Shown: piece by piece, positions 35,171 to 44,284 of the stretch
Numbering within the stretch: position 1 is the stretch's first letter
Layout of the letters: each line of letters begins with the position of its first letter
Source: Zavarzinia aquatilis
GTDB taxonomy: Bacteria > Pseudomonadota > Alphaproteobacteria > Zavarziniales > Zavarziniaceae
Direction of reading: 5' to 3'
Assembly: GCF_003173035.1 (NCBI RefSeq)
Contig: NZ_QGLE01000002.1
Location: forward strand, 62,001 to 126,000
Length of the DNA stretch: 64,000 nt
The notes under the pieces: generated by a model
What the model was told of the DNA's origin: nothing
What the model saw: the letters and a program-made list of their open reading frames with translations, nothing else
Databases searched by the model: none
Translations under genes and position numbers: made by a program

Positions 35171-35696
35171 ACGCCAGCGCCCGGTCCGCCCCAAGCCGGC
35201 GGCCAGCCTTGTCCTGATCGACGGGGCCGAGCGGGTCTTGATGGGCCGGCGCCCGCCGCGCAGCCGCTTCGCGCCCGATGCCTGGGTCTTCCCCGGTGGC
35301 CGGGTCGACCGCGCGGACCCCGGTCAGGGCGAGGCCCGCTTCCGCGCCGCGGCGGTAAGGGAGACGCAGGAAGAAACCGGCCTTGCCGTCGACCACGCCC
35401 TGCTGCGCCCGCTCGGCCGCGCGATCACGCCCAGCGAAAGCCCGATCCGCTTCGATGCCCGATTCTATCTGGCGCGCGCGCCCGAGTCCCTGAGCGCGGC
35501 GCCCCTGGTCACCAACGGCGAATTCACCGACCTCGCCTGGCTGGCGCTGGACGAGGCGCTGCGTCTGCCGCTGATGGACGTGACCGAGGTCATGCTGACG
35601 GAAGCCGCGGCCCGCCTGTGGTCCGGCGGTGGCGGCTGCCTTGTGCTGACCTATCGGCAAGGCGCCGTGCGCCTGCGGCGCACCCCGGCACCGTGA
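35160..35696 (+). CDS. NUDIX hydrolase
   Basis: A 178-residue NUDIX protein with VFPGGRVDRADPGQG and AAAVRETQEETGLAVD, and a family layout similar to the preceding gene (matching RAITPP/RAITPS and RFHARFFLA/RFDARFYLA segments). The two look like a tandem duplication with divergence. They are coupled by an 11-base overlap and may act as partners or on related substrates. Confidence 0.85.
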   Translation: MTSERQRPVRPKPAASLVLIDGAERVLMGRRPPRSRFAPDAWVFPGGRVDRADPGQGEARFRAAAVRETQEETGLAVDHALLRPLGRAITPSESPIRFDARFYLARAPESLSAAPLVTNGEFTDLAWLALDEALRLPLMDVTEVMLTEAAARLWSGGGGCLVLTYRQGAVRLRRTPAP

Positions 35697-35726
35697 TTTC
35701 CCGCGGGCCCGCCCGGCGAAACGGGT

Positions 35727-35754
35727 TTGACATTTGGCCCGCGACCGCTATATT
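35727..35754 (+). promoter_or_regulatory. Sigma-70 promoter of rpsD
   Basis: TTGACA followed 16 bases later by TATATT, a near-consensus promoter and one of the strongest in the window, as expected for a ribosomal protein gene. The transcript would carry a leader of about 95-100 bases containing small inverted repeats. Confidence 0.85.
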
Positions 35755-35858
35755 CCGCGACCTACGCCGGGGCTCCAGTCCCGGTTCGTTGTTTTTATTG
35801 GTTCCTACCCGCTCGGTGCGGGACGCGAAATGCGGATAATGCTGGCGGCATCGGAAAC

Positions 35859-36470
35859 ATGAGCAAGCGCGTTCAAGCGAAGTACAAGATCAACCGTCGT
35901 CTCGGCGAAAACCTCTGGGGTCGCCCGAAGAGCCCGGTGAACAAGCGCGAGTACGGCCCGGGCCAGCATGGCCAGCGCCGCAAGGGCAAGGTGTCGGACT
36001 TCGGCACCCAGATGGTCGCCAAGCAGAAGCTGAAGGGCTACTACGGCAACCTGACCGAGCGCCAGTTCCGCAACCTCTATGCCGAGGCGGTCCGTCGTCG
36101 TGGCGACACCGGCGAGAATCTGATCGGTCTCCTCGAACAGCGCCTCGACGCCATCGTCTATCGCCTGAAGTTCGTGCCGACCGTGTTCTCCGCCCGCCAG
36201 CTGGTGAACCACGGCCACGTCAAGGTGAACGGCCGCCGGGTCAACATCCCCTCCTATCAGGTCAAGGTCGGCGACGTGATCGAACTGACCCAGCGCGCCA
36301 AGGAAATGGCCCTGGTGATGGAAGCCGGTGCCTCGTCCGAGCGCGAGATCCCCGACTACATCTCGTTCGACGGTCACAAGGCCACCTACATCCGCGTGCC
36401 CACGCTGTCGGACGTGCCCTATCCGGTGCAGATGGAACCGAACCTGGTCGTCGAGTTCTACTCGCGCTGA
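35859..36470 (+). CDS. rpsD: 30S ribosomal protein S4
   Basis: A 203-residue S4 with the N-terminal [14 protein letters not shown], the S4 RNA-binding domain ([21 protein letters not shown]) and C-terminal [18 protein letters not shown]. Essential for 30S assembly, binding the five-way junction of 16S rRNA. It is monocistronic here, with its own promoter and terminator. The frame opens earlier at 35727, but the natural ATG is 35859. Confidence 0.97.
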   Translation: MSKRVQAKYKINRRLGENLWGRPKSPVNKREYGPGQHGQRRKGKVSDFGTQMVAKQKLKGYYGNLTERQFRNLYAEAVRRRGDTGENLIGLLEQRLDAIVYRLKFVPTVFSARQLVNHGHVKVNGRRVNIPSYQVKVGDVIELTQRAKEMALVMEAGASSEREIPDYISFDGHKATYIRVPTLSDVPYPVQMEPNLVVEFYSR

Positions 36471-36496
36471 CCTTCGGCTCCTTCGGGAACGAGACG

Positions 36497-36527
36497 AACC
36501 CCGCCCCTCCGGGCGGGGTTTTTCTTT
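36497..36527 (+). terminator. Intrinsic terminator of rpsD
   Basis: AACCCCGCCC pairs with GGGCGGGGTT around a CTCC loop, followed by TTTCTTT. It lies 27 bases after the rpsD stop and is the classic layout. Confidence 0.92.
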
Positions 36528-36643
36528 GGGCGCTTTCCTGCAATTGGTGCCTTTGATGCACCGGACGTCAGCATAAAGCTGATTTTCGTCACGGCGCCCC
36601 TGGCCCACACTCCGGCATCCGACACGCCACAGGGGATGCCGCC

Positions 36644-37936
36644 ATGGCCACCAATGCCGAACTCGTTGCCCGCCGCGAAGCCGCCACGCCGCGCGGCGTC
36701 TCCATCGCCTATCCGGTCTATGCCGAGAAGGCGCAGAACGCGGAGCTGTGGGACGTCGAGGGCAAGCGTTTCATCGACTTCGCCGGTGGCATCGGCGTTC
36801 TCAACGTCGGCCATCGTCACCCCAAGGTGATCGCGGCGGTGAAGGATCAGCTCGATCACTTCACCCATACCTGCGTGCAGGTCGCGCCCTATGAAGGCTA
36901 TGTCGAGCTGGCCGAGCGGCTGAATGCCCTCGCCCCGTTCAAGGGGCCGGCCAAGACCGCCTTCTTCACCACGGGCGCCGAGGCGACCGAGAACGCGGTG
37001 AAGATTTCCCGCGCCTATACCGGCCGCTCCGCCGTCATCGCCTTCACCGGCGCCTTCCACGGCCGCACCATGATGACCATGGCGATGACCGGCAAGACCC
37101 TGCCCTACAAGAAGAAGTTCGGCCCGATGCCGAGCGAGGTGTTCCACGTCCCGTTCCCGAACGAGCTGCATGGGGTTACGGTCGCCGACTCGCTGCGCGC
37201 CCTCGAATTCCTGTTCCGCGCCGATGTCGAGCCGAGCCGCGTCGCCTGCATCATCATCGAGCCGGTGCAGGGCGAAGGCGGCTTCTACAGCGCGCCGGTC
37301 GCGCTGCTGACCGCGCTGCGCGCCCTGTGTGACGAGCATGGTATCGTCCTCGTCGCCGACGAGGTGCAGTCCGGCTTCGCCCGCACGGGCAAGATTTTCG
37401 GCATCGAGCATTCGGGTGTGGAGCCCGACCTCGTCACCGTCGCCAAGTCGCTGGGTGGTGGCTTCCCGATCTCGGGCGTCATCGGCAAGGCGCCGATCAT
37501 GGACGCGGCCGATCCGGGCGGCATCGGCGGCACCTATGCCGGCTCGCCCATCGCCTGCGCCGCCGCCCTCGCCGTCCTCGACATCATCGCCGAGGAAAAG
37601 CTGCTTGATCGCGCCAATGCCATCGGCGACCGCATCAAGGCCCGCGTCGCGGCGATCGCCACCCGCAACGACGTGGTGCCGGTGACCGCCATCCGCGGTC
37701 CGGGCGCCATGATCGGCTTCGACATCGTCAAGAGCCGCGGCAGCTACGAGCCCGACGCCGAAGCGACCAAGCGCGTCACCCAGGCCGCCATCGAGAACGG
37801 CCTGATCCTGCTGTCCTGCGGCGTCTACGGCAATGTGATCCGCGTCCTCGTGCCGCTGACCGTGTCCGACGCCGTGCTCGACGAAGCCCTCGGCAAGCTG
37901 GAAACCGCGCTGGCCGCCGCCTATCAGGGAGCCTGA
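36644..37936 (+). CDS. gabT: 4-Aminobutyrate aminotransferase
   Basis: A 430-residue class III PLP aminotransferase. The PLP lysine is in TVAKSLGGGFPISG; FFTTGAEATENAVKISRAYTG and IIEPVQGEGGFY are the family segments. It transfers the amino group of GABA to 2-oxoglutarate, giving succinate semialdehyde, which the next gene's product oxidises. The stop overlaps the gabD ATG by one base. A GGTGC-N7-GCACC dyad lies at 36546-36562 upstream. Confidence 0.92.
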   Translation: MATNAELVARREAATPRGVSIAYPVYAEKAQNAELWDVEGKRFIDFAGGIGVLNVGHRHPKVIAAVKDQLDHFTHTCVQVAPYEGYVELAERLNALAPFKGPAKTAFFTTGAEATENAVKISRAYTGRSAVIAFTGAFHGRTMMTMAMTGKTLPYKKKFGPMPSEVFHVPFPNELHGVTVADSLRALEFLFRADVEPSRVACIIIEPVQGEGGFYSAPVALLTALRALCDEHGIVLVADEVQSGFARTGKIFGIEHSGVEPDLVTVAKSLGGGFPISGVIGKAPIMDAADPGGIGGTYAGSPIACAAALAVLDIIAEEKLLDRANAIGDRIKARVAAIATRNDVVPVTAIRGPGAMIGFDIVKSRGSYEPDAEATKRVTQAAIENGLILLSCGVYGNVIRVLVPLTVSDAVLDEALGKLETALAAAYQGA

Positions 37937-39420
37937 TGGTCATGACCGTTCAGTTCAAGAGTACCGCCCCCCTCGAGCTGCAGGACCCCAGCCTGCTCGA
38001 AAGCCGCTGCCTGATCGACGGCGAATGGCTGGGCAGCGGCGAGGATGCCGTGCATAACCCGGCGACCGGCGCCCTGCTCGGCAATGTGCCGCGCTTCGGC
38101 GCCGCCGAGGCGACGAAGGCGGTCGAGGCCGCGTCCCGGGCCTTCAAGCCCTGGGCGAAGCGCCTCGCCAAGGAACGCGGCGCGATCCTGCGCCGCTGGT
38201 TCGAGCTGATCATCGCGAACCGCGAGGATCTCGCCCTCATCCTCACCTCGGAACAGGGCAAGCCCCTGCCCGAGGCCCGGGGCGAAATCGACTATGCCGC
38301 GTCCTACGTCGAATATTACGCCGAGGAAGCCAAGCGCATCTATGGCGAGACGATCCCCTCGCACCGGCCGGACGCGCGGATCATGGTCACGCGCCAGCCG
38401 ACGGGCGTCGTCACCGCGATCACGCCGTGGAATTTCCCCGCCGGCATGATCACCCGCAAGATCGCCCCCGCCCTCGCCGCCGGCTGCACCGCTGTCGTCA
38501 AGCCCGCGCCGGAAACGCCGCTGACCGCCCTCGCCCTTGCCGTGCTCGCCCAGCGCGCCGGCATTCCCGATGGCGTCTTCAACGTGCTGACCGGCGATGC
38601 CCCGGCCATCGGCGAGGTGTTCTGCAGCCATCCCGCCGTCCGCGTCGTCGGCTTCACCGGCTCGACCGAGGTCGGCAAGCTGCTGATGCGGCAGGCCGCG
38701 GTCGGCGTGAAGAAGGTCGCGCTGGAGCTGGGCGGCAATGCCCCCTTCATCGTCTTCGACGATGCCGATCTCGAAGCCGCGGTCGAAGGGGCCATGGTCT
38801 CCAAATTCCGCAACATGGGTCAGACCTGCGTCTGCGCCAACCGGCTCTATGTCCAGGCCGGCATTTACGATGCCTTCGTCACCCGCCTTGCGGAGCGCGT
38901 CGCCGCCCTCGTGGTCGGCGACGGCACGGCGCCGGGCGTCACGCAAGGCCCGCTGATCACCGGCGAGGCCCTGGCCAAGGTCGAGACCCTGGTGGCCGAC
39001 GCCACCGGCAAGGGCGCCCGCGCGGTCACCGGTGGCAGGCATCACGGCCTCGGCCGGACCTTCTACGAGCCGACGGTGCTTGCCGATGTGACCGCCGAGA
39101 TGGCGGTCGCCCGGCACGAAATCTTCGGCCCCGTCGCCCCGGTCTTCAAATTCACGACCGAAGACGAGGTGGTCGCCGCCGCCAACGACACGCAATACGG
39201 CCTTGCCGCCTATTTCTATGCCCGCGACATCGGCCGCATCTTCCGCGTCGCCGAGGAACTGGAATACGGCATGGTCGGCATCAATTCCGGCCTGCTATCC
39301 TCGGAACTCGCGCCCTTTGGCGGCGTGAAGGAAAGCGGCAACAGCCGCGAGGGTGGCCCCCACGGCATCGACGAATTCGTCGAGCTGAAATACATGCTGA
39401 TCGGTGGCCTCGCCCGCTGA
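37936..39420 (+). CDS. gabD: Succinate-semialdehyde dehydrogenase
   Basis: A 494-residue aldehyde dehydrogenase with catalytic Glu in ALELGGNAPF and catalytic Cys in GQTCVCANR. PWNFPAGMITRKIAPALAAG is the SSADH signature. It oxidises succinate semialdehyde to succinate with NAD(P)+, completing GABA use with gabT. The ATG at 37936 overlaps the gabT stop; an in-frame ATG at 37942 is an alternative. Confidence 0.93.
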   Translation: MVMTVQFKSTAPLELQDPSLLESRCLIDGEWLGSGEDAVHNPATGALLGNVPRFGAAEATKAVEAASRAFKPWAKRLAKERGAILRRWFELIIANREDLALILTSEQGKPLPEARGEIDYAASYVEYYAEEAKRIYGETIPSHRPDARIMVTRQPTGVVTAITPWNFPAGMITRKIAPALAAGCTAVVKPAPETPLTALALAVLAQRAGIPDGVFNVLTGDAPAIGEVFCSHPAVRVVGFTGSTEVGKLLMRQAAVGVKKVALELGGNAPFIVFDDADLEAAVEGAMVSKFRNMGQTCVCANRLYVQAGIYDAFVTRLAERVAALVVGDGTAPGVTQGPLITGEALAKVETLVADATGKGARAVTGGRHHGLGRTFYEPTVLADVTAEMAVARHEIFGPVAPVFKFTTEDEVVAAANDTQYGLAAYFYARDIGRIFRVAEELEYGMVGINSGLLSSELAPFGGVKESGNSREGGPHGIDEFVELKYMLIGGLAR

Positions 39421-39441
39421 TCCTGAACACAGCCTGATGTG

Positions 39442-39468
39442 ACGGGGCGCCCGACGGCGCCCCGTTTT
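39442..39468 (+). terminator. Intrinsic terminator of gabTD
   Basis: ACGGGGCGCC and GGCGCCCCGT form a 10-bp stem around CGAC, followed by TTT. It lies 21 bases after the gabD stop and 5 bases before the convergent SulP gene end. Confidence 0.85.
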
Positions 39469-39472
39469 GCTT

Positions 39473-41233
39473 TCAGGCCCCGACCGCGACCGGCGCCTTG
39501 CCGCCCTGCCCGGCCATGCAGGCGGGGTCGAGCGCGGCCATCGCCTCGGCCTGGGACAGGAAGACCCGGCCCGAGAGATGGGCGAGGAAATGGGTGGCCT
39601 TCAGCCGGTCCATGACCGGGCCCTTCACTTCCGAGAGATGGAAGGTGACCCCGGCGGACTTCAGCCGTTCGTCCATCGCCTCGAGGCTTTCGAGCGCCGA
39701 AGCGTCGATCATGTTCACCGCCGAGCACAGCAACACGACATGTTTCACCGCCGGCCGGCTGGCGATCAGGTCGTAGATGCGATCCTCAAGGAAGCGGGCA
39801 TTGGCGAAATAGAGGCTCTCGTCGACCCGGACCGACAGCACGGTCTCGCCGGTGATCACCTTGTGACGCTCGACGTTGCGGAAATGCTCGGTCCCCGGCA
39901 CCCGGCCGACAATGGCCATGTGGGGCCGGCTGGTGCGGTAGAGGAACAGGGCGAGCGAGACGACGACGCCCGAGACAATGCCGATTTCCACCCCTTCAAG
40001 GAGGACGACGGCGATGGTGACCGCCATCGCGGCGAAATCCGCCTTGGAATAGCGCCAGGTCCGGCCCAGCGCGCCGAGATCGACTAGCGAGAAGACGGCG
40101 ACGATGATGGTCGCCGCCAGCACCGCCTGCGGCAGCTTCTCGAAGAAGGGCGTGAAGAACAGGATGGTCGCCAGGATACCGGCGGCAGTGAAGACGCCAG
40201 CCAGGGGCGTTTCCGCCCCGGCATCGAAATTCACCACCGAACGGGTGAAACCGCCGGTCACCGGATAGCCGCCGGTCAGCCCCGCCGCGATATTGGCGGC
40301 GCCGAGGCCGAAAAGTTCGGTGTTGGCGTCGATCCGCTGGCGCCGCTTGGCCGCCAGGGTCTGGGCGACCGAGACCGATTCGACGAAACCGACGATGGAG
40401 ATCAGCAGGGCCGGCAGCGCGAGCCGAAGCCAGAGATCGGCCTGAAACACCGGCAGGGTCAGCGGCGGCAGGCCGCTGGGAATGGCGCCCACCACCTTCA
40501 CCCCCGCCTGGTCGAGGGCAAGCGCGGCAACCAGCGCGGTCGAGGCGGCGACAGCGAAGACCGGCCCCGCCTTGGCCAGGATGTCGGCGGCACCCGCCGG
40601 CAGGCCGAGACGGCGCAGCAGGGGCTTCAGGCGCTTCCGCACCCAGAACAGGAAGGCGATGGCGGCGGCGCCGATGCCCAGCGTGATGAAATTGGTGCCG
40701 CCGATGGTGGCCGCGATGCCGGTGACCAGTTCGGGCATGGTATCGCCCGACGCCTTGATGCCGAGGATATGCTTCATCTGGCTGGTGGCGATCAGCACAC
40801 CCGACGCGGTGATGAAGCCCGAGATCACCGAATGGCTGAGGAAATTGGCGAGAAAGCCAAGGTTCAGCAGCCCCATGAGGGTCAGGATCAGCCCGGATTC
40901 GACGGCGAGGATGAGGGCCGCGGCGACGAATTCCGGGCTGCCCGGCGTCGCCACCGACCCCGCCGCAGCGGCGGTCATCAGTGAGACCACGGCGACCGGC
41001 CCGACCGCCAGTGTCCGGCTGGTGCCGAACAGGGCATAGGCGACGAGCGGCAGGATCGAGGCATAGAGCCCGATATGCGGCGGCAGGCCGGCCAGCATGG
41101 CGTAGGCGAGGCTTTGCGGCACCAGCATGATGGTGACGACCACGGCGGCGACCGCGTCATTGGTCAGATGGCGCCGGTCATAGGTGCGGGCCCAGTCCAG
41201 AAACGGCAGCAGGCGCCGGATGTCGAAGGACAT
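39473..41233 (-). CDS. SulP family anion transporter with STAS domain
   Basis: A 586-residue SulP transporter with about 14 membrane segments (VPQSLAYAMLAGLPPHIGLYAS is the signature) and a C-terminal cytosolic STAS domain (about residues 440-560, CSAVNMIDASALESLEAMDERLK). In this locus it probably exports sulfate or sulfite from sulfide oxidation, or imports sulfate; direction is not certain. It starts 3 bases after the methyltransferase stop and is the last gene of the sulfide operon. Confidence 0.88.
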   Translation of the reverse strand: MSFDIRRLLPFLDWARTYDRRHLTNDAVAAVVVTIMLVPQSLAYAMLAGLPPHIGLYASILPLVAYALFGTSRTLAVGPVAVVSLMTAAAAGSVATPGSPEFVAAALILAVESGLILTLMGLLNLGFLANFLSHSVISGFITASGVLIATSQMKHILGIKASGDTMPELVTGIAATIGGTNFITLGIGAAAIAFLFWVRKRLKPLLRRLGLPAGAADILAKAGPVFAVAASTALVAALALDQAGVKVVGAIPSGLPPLTLPVFQADLWLRLALPALLISIVGFVESVSVAQTLAAKRRQRIDANTELFGLGAANIAAGLTGGYPVTGGFTRSVVNFDAGAETPLAGVFTAAGILATILFFTPFFEKLPQAVLAATIIVAVFSLVDLGALGRTWRYSKADFAAMAVTIAVVLLEGVEIGIVSGVVVSLALFLYRTSRPHMAIVGRVPGTEHFRNVERHKVITGETVLSVRVDESLYFANARFLEDRIYDLIASRPAVKHVVLLCSAVNMIDASALESLEAMDERLKSAGVTFHLSEVKGPVMDRLKATHFLAHLSGRVFLSQAEAMAALDPACMAGQGGKAPVAVGA

Positions 41234-41236
41234 GAC

Positions 41237-41848
41237 TTACCCCTGTTTGCGGGCGCGGAAGCGGATCAGCGCACCCAGGCCCTGATGGCCCCGCCCCTCG
41301 TCGAGCGGAACCTCGGGCGTGGCCAGATAGTCGATATGGAAACCGGCGAAATCGGCGCGCAGCTCGGCCTCGGAATAGAGCCAGTCGGCATTGCGCGGCC
41401 CGCCGGACGAACGCCCCAGCTGCTCGGCCCGGAAGCCCTCGATCACGACCATGCCGCCGGGGGCGAGGGCACGGCCGATCTGGCCATGCAGATCGCGGCG
41501 CAGCAGGCGCGGCATATGGGCATAGACGGCGATGACCGCGTCGAAGGCGGCCTCGGGTGCCGACCACAGGCCGAGGTCTTGCTGCCGCACGGTGAGGGGC
41601 AGATTGAGGGCCCGCGCCCGCGCCGCCAATTGCCGGCAGGCGGTCGCGGAAAGGTCGAGGGCGGTCACCCGAAAGCCCCGGGCGGCGAGGGCAAGGGCAT
41701 TGCGTCCCTGCCCTTCCGCAAGGCACAGCACCCGCGCGCCATGAGCAAGGGCAAGCGAGCAATCGACCACGAAAGCCGACGGGGCAAGGCCGTAGAGCGC
41801 CTCGTCCCCGCGGAACCTTTCGTCCCAGTCCGGCGCGACGCTGGCCAT
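41237..41848 (-). CDS. SAM-dependent methyltransferase in the sulfide operon
   Basis: A 203-residue class I methyltransferase: motif I VLCLAEGQGRNALALAARG and ALDLSATACRQLA. It resembles TehB and thiol methyltransferases. It sits inside a sulfur operon with 1-base overlap to the SQR gene and 3 bases from the SulP gene, so a sulfur or selenium/tellurium substrate is plausible. An ATG at 41881 in frame would overlap more; 41848 fits the junction. Confidence 0.82.
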   Translation of the reverse strand: MASVAPDWDERFRGDEALYGLAPSAFVVDCSLALAHGARVLCLAEGQGRNALALAARGFRVTALDLSATACRQLAARARALNLPLTVRQQDLGLWSAPEAAFDAVIAVYAHMPRLLRRDLHGQIGRALAPGGMVVIEGFRAEQLGRSSGGPRNADWLYSEAELRADFAGFHIDYLATPEVPLDEGRGHQGLGALIRFRARKQG

Positions 41849-43611
41849 CACCGGCCCTGCAGGCGCTTCGACTTGGCGCAATCATCGAGCGAGGGGTCTT
41901 CCTCGCGCGGCTGCGGCTCGTGCGGCAGCATGGTCGGCCTGGCCAGCCATTCCCGCCCCTTCAGCATCACATCCCAATAGAGCGTGGGCAGGAGATCGGC
42001 CTTGAGGAACCAGGCACTGCGGCGCGGTACCGCGGGATCGAGCGGGAAAGTCGGCAGCAGCTTGCCGCCATAACCGAATTCCGCCAGCACCACCTTGCCC
42101 TTCTCGACCGTGAGCGGGCAGGAGCCGTAACCGTCGTAGATCGCGCGCGGGCTCTTGCCGTCGAGGACGGCGATGATGTTCTCGGCAACGACCGGCGCCT
42201 GCTTGCGCACCGCCGCCGCCGTCTTGGCGTTGGGTGCCGAGGAGGCGTCGCCCAGCGAGAAGACATTGCCGTAACGCCGGTGGCGCAGGGTTTCCTGATC
42301 GACATCGACCCAGCCCGCGGCATCGGCGAAGGGCGACTGGCGAATGAAGTCGGGCGCGGTCTGCGGCGGCACGACATGGATCATGTCGAAACCCTTGGTC
42401 ACGCGGGAGACCGTGCCGTCCGCCGCCTTCACCTCGAAATAGGCTTCCCGCTTCTCGCCGTCGATCGCCTTCAGGGTCGAATTGAAGGCGAGATGGGCGC
42501 CGTATTTCTCGACATATTTCATCAGGGGCGGCACGAAGGTGCCGACACCGAACAGCACCTGACCGGCGTTGTTCAGCTCGACCTCGATAGTCTTCAGGAC
42601 GCCGGTGCGATGCCAGTGGTCGCACGAGAGATACATCGCCTTCTGCGGCGCGCCGGCGCATTTGATCGGCATCGGCGGCTGGGTGAACAGCGCCCGGCCC
42701 TTCTTCAGGCCCTGCACCAGTTGCCAGGTATAGGGCGCGAGATCGAACAGATAGTTCGAGGTGACGCCGTTCCTGCCCAGGGTCTCGCGCAGCCCCTCGA
42801 TCGCTTCCCAGCGCAGGGTAATGCCCGGCGCGACGATCAGGGTGCGATAGGCGAGACGGCCGCCATCCTCGAGCACGACCAGGTTGCGGTCCGGCTCGAA
42901 ACCGGCGGCGGCGGCGCGGATCCAGCGCACGCCCTTGGGGATCGCGCTTGCCATCGGCCGCTCGGTCTTGGCGCGGTCGAAGGCGCCGCCGCCGACCAGG
43001 GTCCAGGCCGGCTGGTAGTAATGTTTGTCCGAAGGCTCGACGATGGCGATCGAGAGGTCCGGCCGGCGCTTGCGCAGGCTGGCCGCGGCCGAGCAGCCGG
43101 CGGCACCGCCGCCGATGATCAGCACATCGAAGGAGGTCGCCCGGGTGAAGGGCAGCACCTCGCCGCCACCCGCCGCGCCGCTCGCCATGGCCGCGCGCTG
43201 CTCGAGCCGGCCGCGCAGATTCTCGAGATCGTAGCCAGCGGCGGCAGCGGTGGCGATCAGGGCATCCGGCGTCAGGTGATGGGCTTCCGACAGCGCCCAC
43301 AGGGTCGTGGAACGGGTGCCGGTCCGGCAGAAGGAGGCGACCGGCCCCTTCAGCTCGGCGAGGGCGGCTGAGTATTCCGCCACCGCCTCGTCCGAGACCT
43401 TGCCCGAAATCGCCGGAATATGGCGATAGGCGAGGCCGAGGCGCTGGGCCGCGGCTTCAATCTCGGCCGAGGGGGGCTGGTCCGGCGCCTCGCCATCGGG
43501 CCGGCTGTTGATGATCGAGCGGTAGCCCAGCGCGGAAAGCGTGCCGACATCGCCCGCGTTGATCTGCGGCATGACGGACAGGAAGGGCGTCAGTTTCTTC
43601 AGGCTTTCCAT
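41848..43611 (-). CDS. Fused DUF442 phosphatase-like / sulfide:quinone oxidoreductase (type II-like)
   Basis: 587 residues in two parts. Residues 1-115 are a DUF442 (TIGR01244) domain with an active Cys at about 95 (SFCRTGTRS). Residues 160-587 are an FAD oxidoreductase (FDVLIIGGGAAGCSAA) with cysteines at about 318 (IKCAGAPQK) and 498 (GYGSCPLTVEKGKVVLAEF), which match the two redox Cys of mitochondrial-type SQR. It oxidises sulfide to persulfide and passes electrons to quinone. The DUF442 half may move the persulfide sulfur. It sits in the SqrR-linked operon. Confidence 0.88.
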   Translation of the reverse strand: MESLKKLTPFLSVMPQINAGDVGTLSALGYRSIINSRPDGEAPDQPPSAEIEAAAQRLGLAYRHIPAISGKVSDEAVAEYSAALAELKGPVASFCRTGTRSTTLWALSEAHHLTPDALIATAAAAGYDLENLRGRLEQRAAMASGAAGGGEVLPFTRATSFDVLIIGGGAAGCSAAASLRKRRPDLSIAIVEPSDKHYYQPAWTLVGGGAFDRAKTERPMASAIPKGVRWIRAAAAGFEPDRNLVVLEDGGRLAYRTLIVAPGITLRWEAIEGLRETLGRNGVTSNYLFDLAPYTWQLVQGLKKGRALFTQPPMPIKCAGAPQKAMYLSCDHWHRTGVLKTIEVELNNAGQVLFGVGTFVPPLMKYVEKYGAHLAFNSTLKAIDGEKREAYFEVKAADGTVSRVTKGFDMIHVVPPQTAPDFIRQSPFADAAGWVDVDQETLRHRRYGNVFSLGDASSAPNAKTAAAVRKQAPVVAENIIAVLDGKSPRAIYDGYGSCPLTVEKGKVVLAEFGYGGKLLPTFPLDPAVPRRSAWFLKADLLPTLYWDVMLKGREWLARPTMLPHEPQPREEDPSLDDCAKSKRLQGR

Positions 43612-43650
43612 GGGGCTCCCCCGAGCAGTTTTTTTGTTGGGTGAACGAAG

Positions 43651-44067
43651 TCAGGCGAGGCGCGGCCGCAGTCCCGACAGATCGCAGCCGGCGGCGGCGG
43701 CGGTGCCGATGATGTCATCGGCGGATTTCGTGCCGGCGAGACCGAGCGCCCAGAGAACGGCGCAGCGATTGCCCGTGCGGCAATAGGCCAGCACCGGCCC
43801 CTTGGCCTCCGACAGCGCCTTGGCGAAGGCGCCGACGACGGCAGCATCGGCGGCGGCGGGCGAGGCAATCGGGATATGCCGCGCTTCGAGGCCGGCCGCG
43901 GCGGCAGCGGCGGCGATGGCGGCGAAGTCGGGCTGGCCCGGGTCTTCGCCGTCGGGCCGGTCGCAGACGATCATGGCAAAGCCCCGCCCGGCGAGGTCCG
44001 CGACCTCGGCCGGCAGGATCTGGCCGGTGACGGCCAGATCCGGGGTCAGCTGCTTCAAGGCCTGCAT
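43651..44067 (-). CDS. DUF442 / TIGR01244 family phosphatase-like protein
   Basis: A 138-residue stand-alone copy of the domain fused to SQR in the next gene. The active Cys is in AYCRTGNRCAVLWALG. The two copies share most motifs, including IVCDRPDGE/IINSRPDGE and LEARHIPI/LAYRHIPA. The likely role is sulfur transfer or thiol chemistry in persulfide handling. It lies 1 base after the DUF2892 gene end. Confidence 0.85.
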   Translation of the reverse strand: MQALKQLTPDLAVTGQILPAEVADLAGRGFAMIVCDRPDGEDPGQPDFAAIAAAAAAAGLEARHIPIASPAAADAAVVGAFAKALSEAKGPVLAYCRTGNRCAVLWALGLAGTKSADDIIGTAAAAGCDLSGLRPRLA

Positions 44068-44068
44068 G

Positions 44069-44269
44069 TCAGCGCCTGTTCGCCGGGCAGGTGCGGATGC
44101 CGAACAGCGTGTAGAGCGGACACCAGGACATCGCCGCGGTGGCCAGCGGCACGATGCCGATCAGGCCGAACCACTTCGCCTCGCCGTCCAGCAGGAACAG
44201 CAGGGAGAGCAGCACGAGACCAGCGACGACGCGAAAGACGCGGTCGGCAGTGCCGACGTTCTTGTTCAT
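44069..44269 (-). CDS. DUF2892 (YgaP-like) small membrane protein
   Basis: A 66-residue protein with two predicted helices (FRVVAGLVLLSLLFLL and WFGLIGIVPLATAAMSWCPLYTLFG). Two cysteines lie in SWCPLYTLFGIRTCP, a motif seen in the membrane part of the sulfurtransferase YgaP. In this operon it likely works with persulfide or thiosulfate handling. Confidence 0.88.
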   Translation of the reverse strand: MNKNVGTADRVFRVVAGLVLLSLLFLLDGEAKWFGLIGIVPLATAAMSWCPLYTLFGIRTCPANRR

Positions 44270-44284
44270 GGCGGATCACTCCTC

